In this document: positions 5,608 to 5,684 of the stretch, in pieces
Position numbering within the stretch: the stretch's first letter is position 1
How the letters are laid out: each line of letters starts with the position of its first letter
From: Bacteroidales bacterium
GTDB lineage: Bacteria; Bacteroidota; Bacteroidia; Bacteroidales; UBA4181
Length of the DNA: 5,684 nucleotides
NCBI GenBank assembly: GCA_031264715.1
Contig: JAISDP010000092.1
Span: forward strand, 1-5,684
Direction: 5' to 3'
Translations under genes and position numbers: made by a program
The notes under the pieces: generated by a model
Database searches by the model: none
Seen by the model: only the letters and a program-made list of their open reading frames with translations
What the model was told of the DNA's origin: nothing

Positions 5608-5684
5608 TTATTGGCTTATTTTTTCGTATTTGGAGATATTTGCAGGATCTATTTCCTTCAAAAGCCTTACCATCCTTGTTTTTT
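5608..5684 (-). CDS. Possible C-terminal end of an unidentified gene (5' part outside window)
   Basis: On the minus strand a frame is open from the window edge (5684) to TAA at 5610-5608, giving 24 complete codons. The peptide contains RMVRLLKEIDP and ends PANISKYEKISQ, a charged, helix-like composition typical of a protein C-terminus and unlike the repeats beside it. If real, the gene converges on tdh and its stop lies 36 bp from the end of the tandem array. The family cannot be named from so few residues. The main doubt is that a 24-codon open frame can occur by chance; the plus strand is also open here in the frame continuing from the array. Confidence 0.4.
   Translation of the reverse strand, partial: KTRMVRLLKEIDPANISKYEKISQ

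Overview
The window looks like a chromosomal segment of a Bacteroidetes (probably Bacteroidales) genome. Three things point that way: a short-chain-dehydrogenase type L-threonine 3-dehydrogenase of the kind common in that phylum, a TAnnTTTG-type -7 promoter box in front of it, and a weak or absent Shine-Dalgarno sequence before the large kinase gene. The assignment is an inference from sequence character; no marker gene fixes the genus.

Layout. Bases 1-132 (+) are the last 43 codons of a tRNA-dihydrouridine synthase (DusB-like). A 139-bp AT-rich leader with a small hairpin follows. Bases 272-3733 (+) encode a 1153-residue cytoplasmic sensor histidine kinase, read here as PAS-GAF-GAF-PAS-PAS-PAS-HisKA-HATPase. 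It has no receiver domain, no membrane segment and no response-regulator neighbour in view. Bases 3734-3888 hold copy 1 of a palindromic repeat and then a promoter for tdh. Bases 3889-4848 (+) encode L-threonine 3-dehydrogenase (319 aa).

From 4849 to about 5607 I see no convincing gene. This stretch is built of repeats: a 14-bp perfect inverted repeat, a second copy of the 59-bp palindromic element found upstream of tdh, a run of further small palindromes that share a CCT-n-ACGG core, and then 15 complete and one truncated head-to-tail copies of a 21-bp unit (5243-5572). At the right edge a 24-codon open frame on the minus strand, ending in TAA at 5608, looks like the 3' end of a gene converging on tdh. 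If so, the repeat block lies between two gene ends.

The three plus-strand genes show no functional link. DusB modifies tRNA, the kinase is an orphan signalling protein, and Tdh starts threonine breakdown to glycine and acetyl-CoA (with 2-amino-3-ketobutyrate CoA ligase, not in this window). The most unusual content is the repeat landscape at 3760-3818 and 4872-5572. I see no clear evidence of a new multi-gene system.
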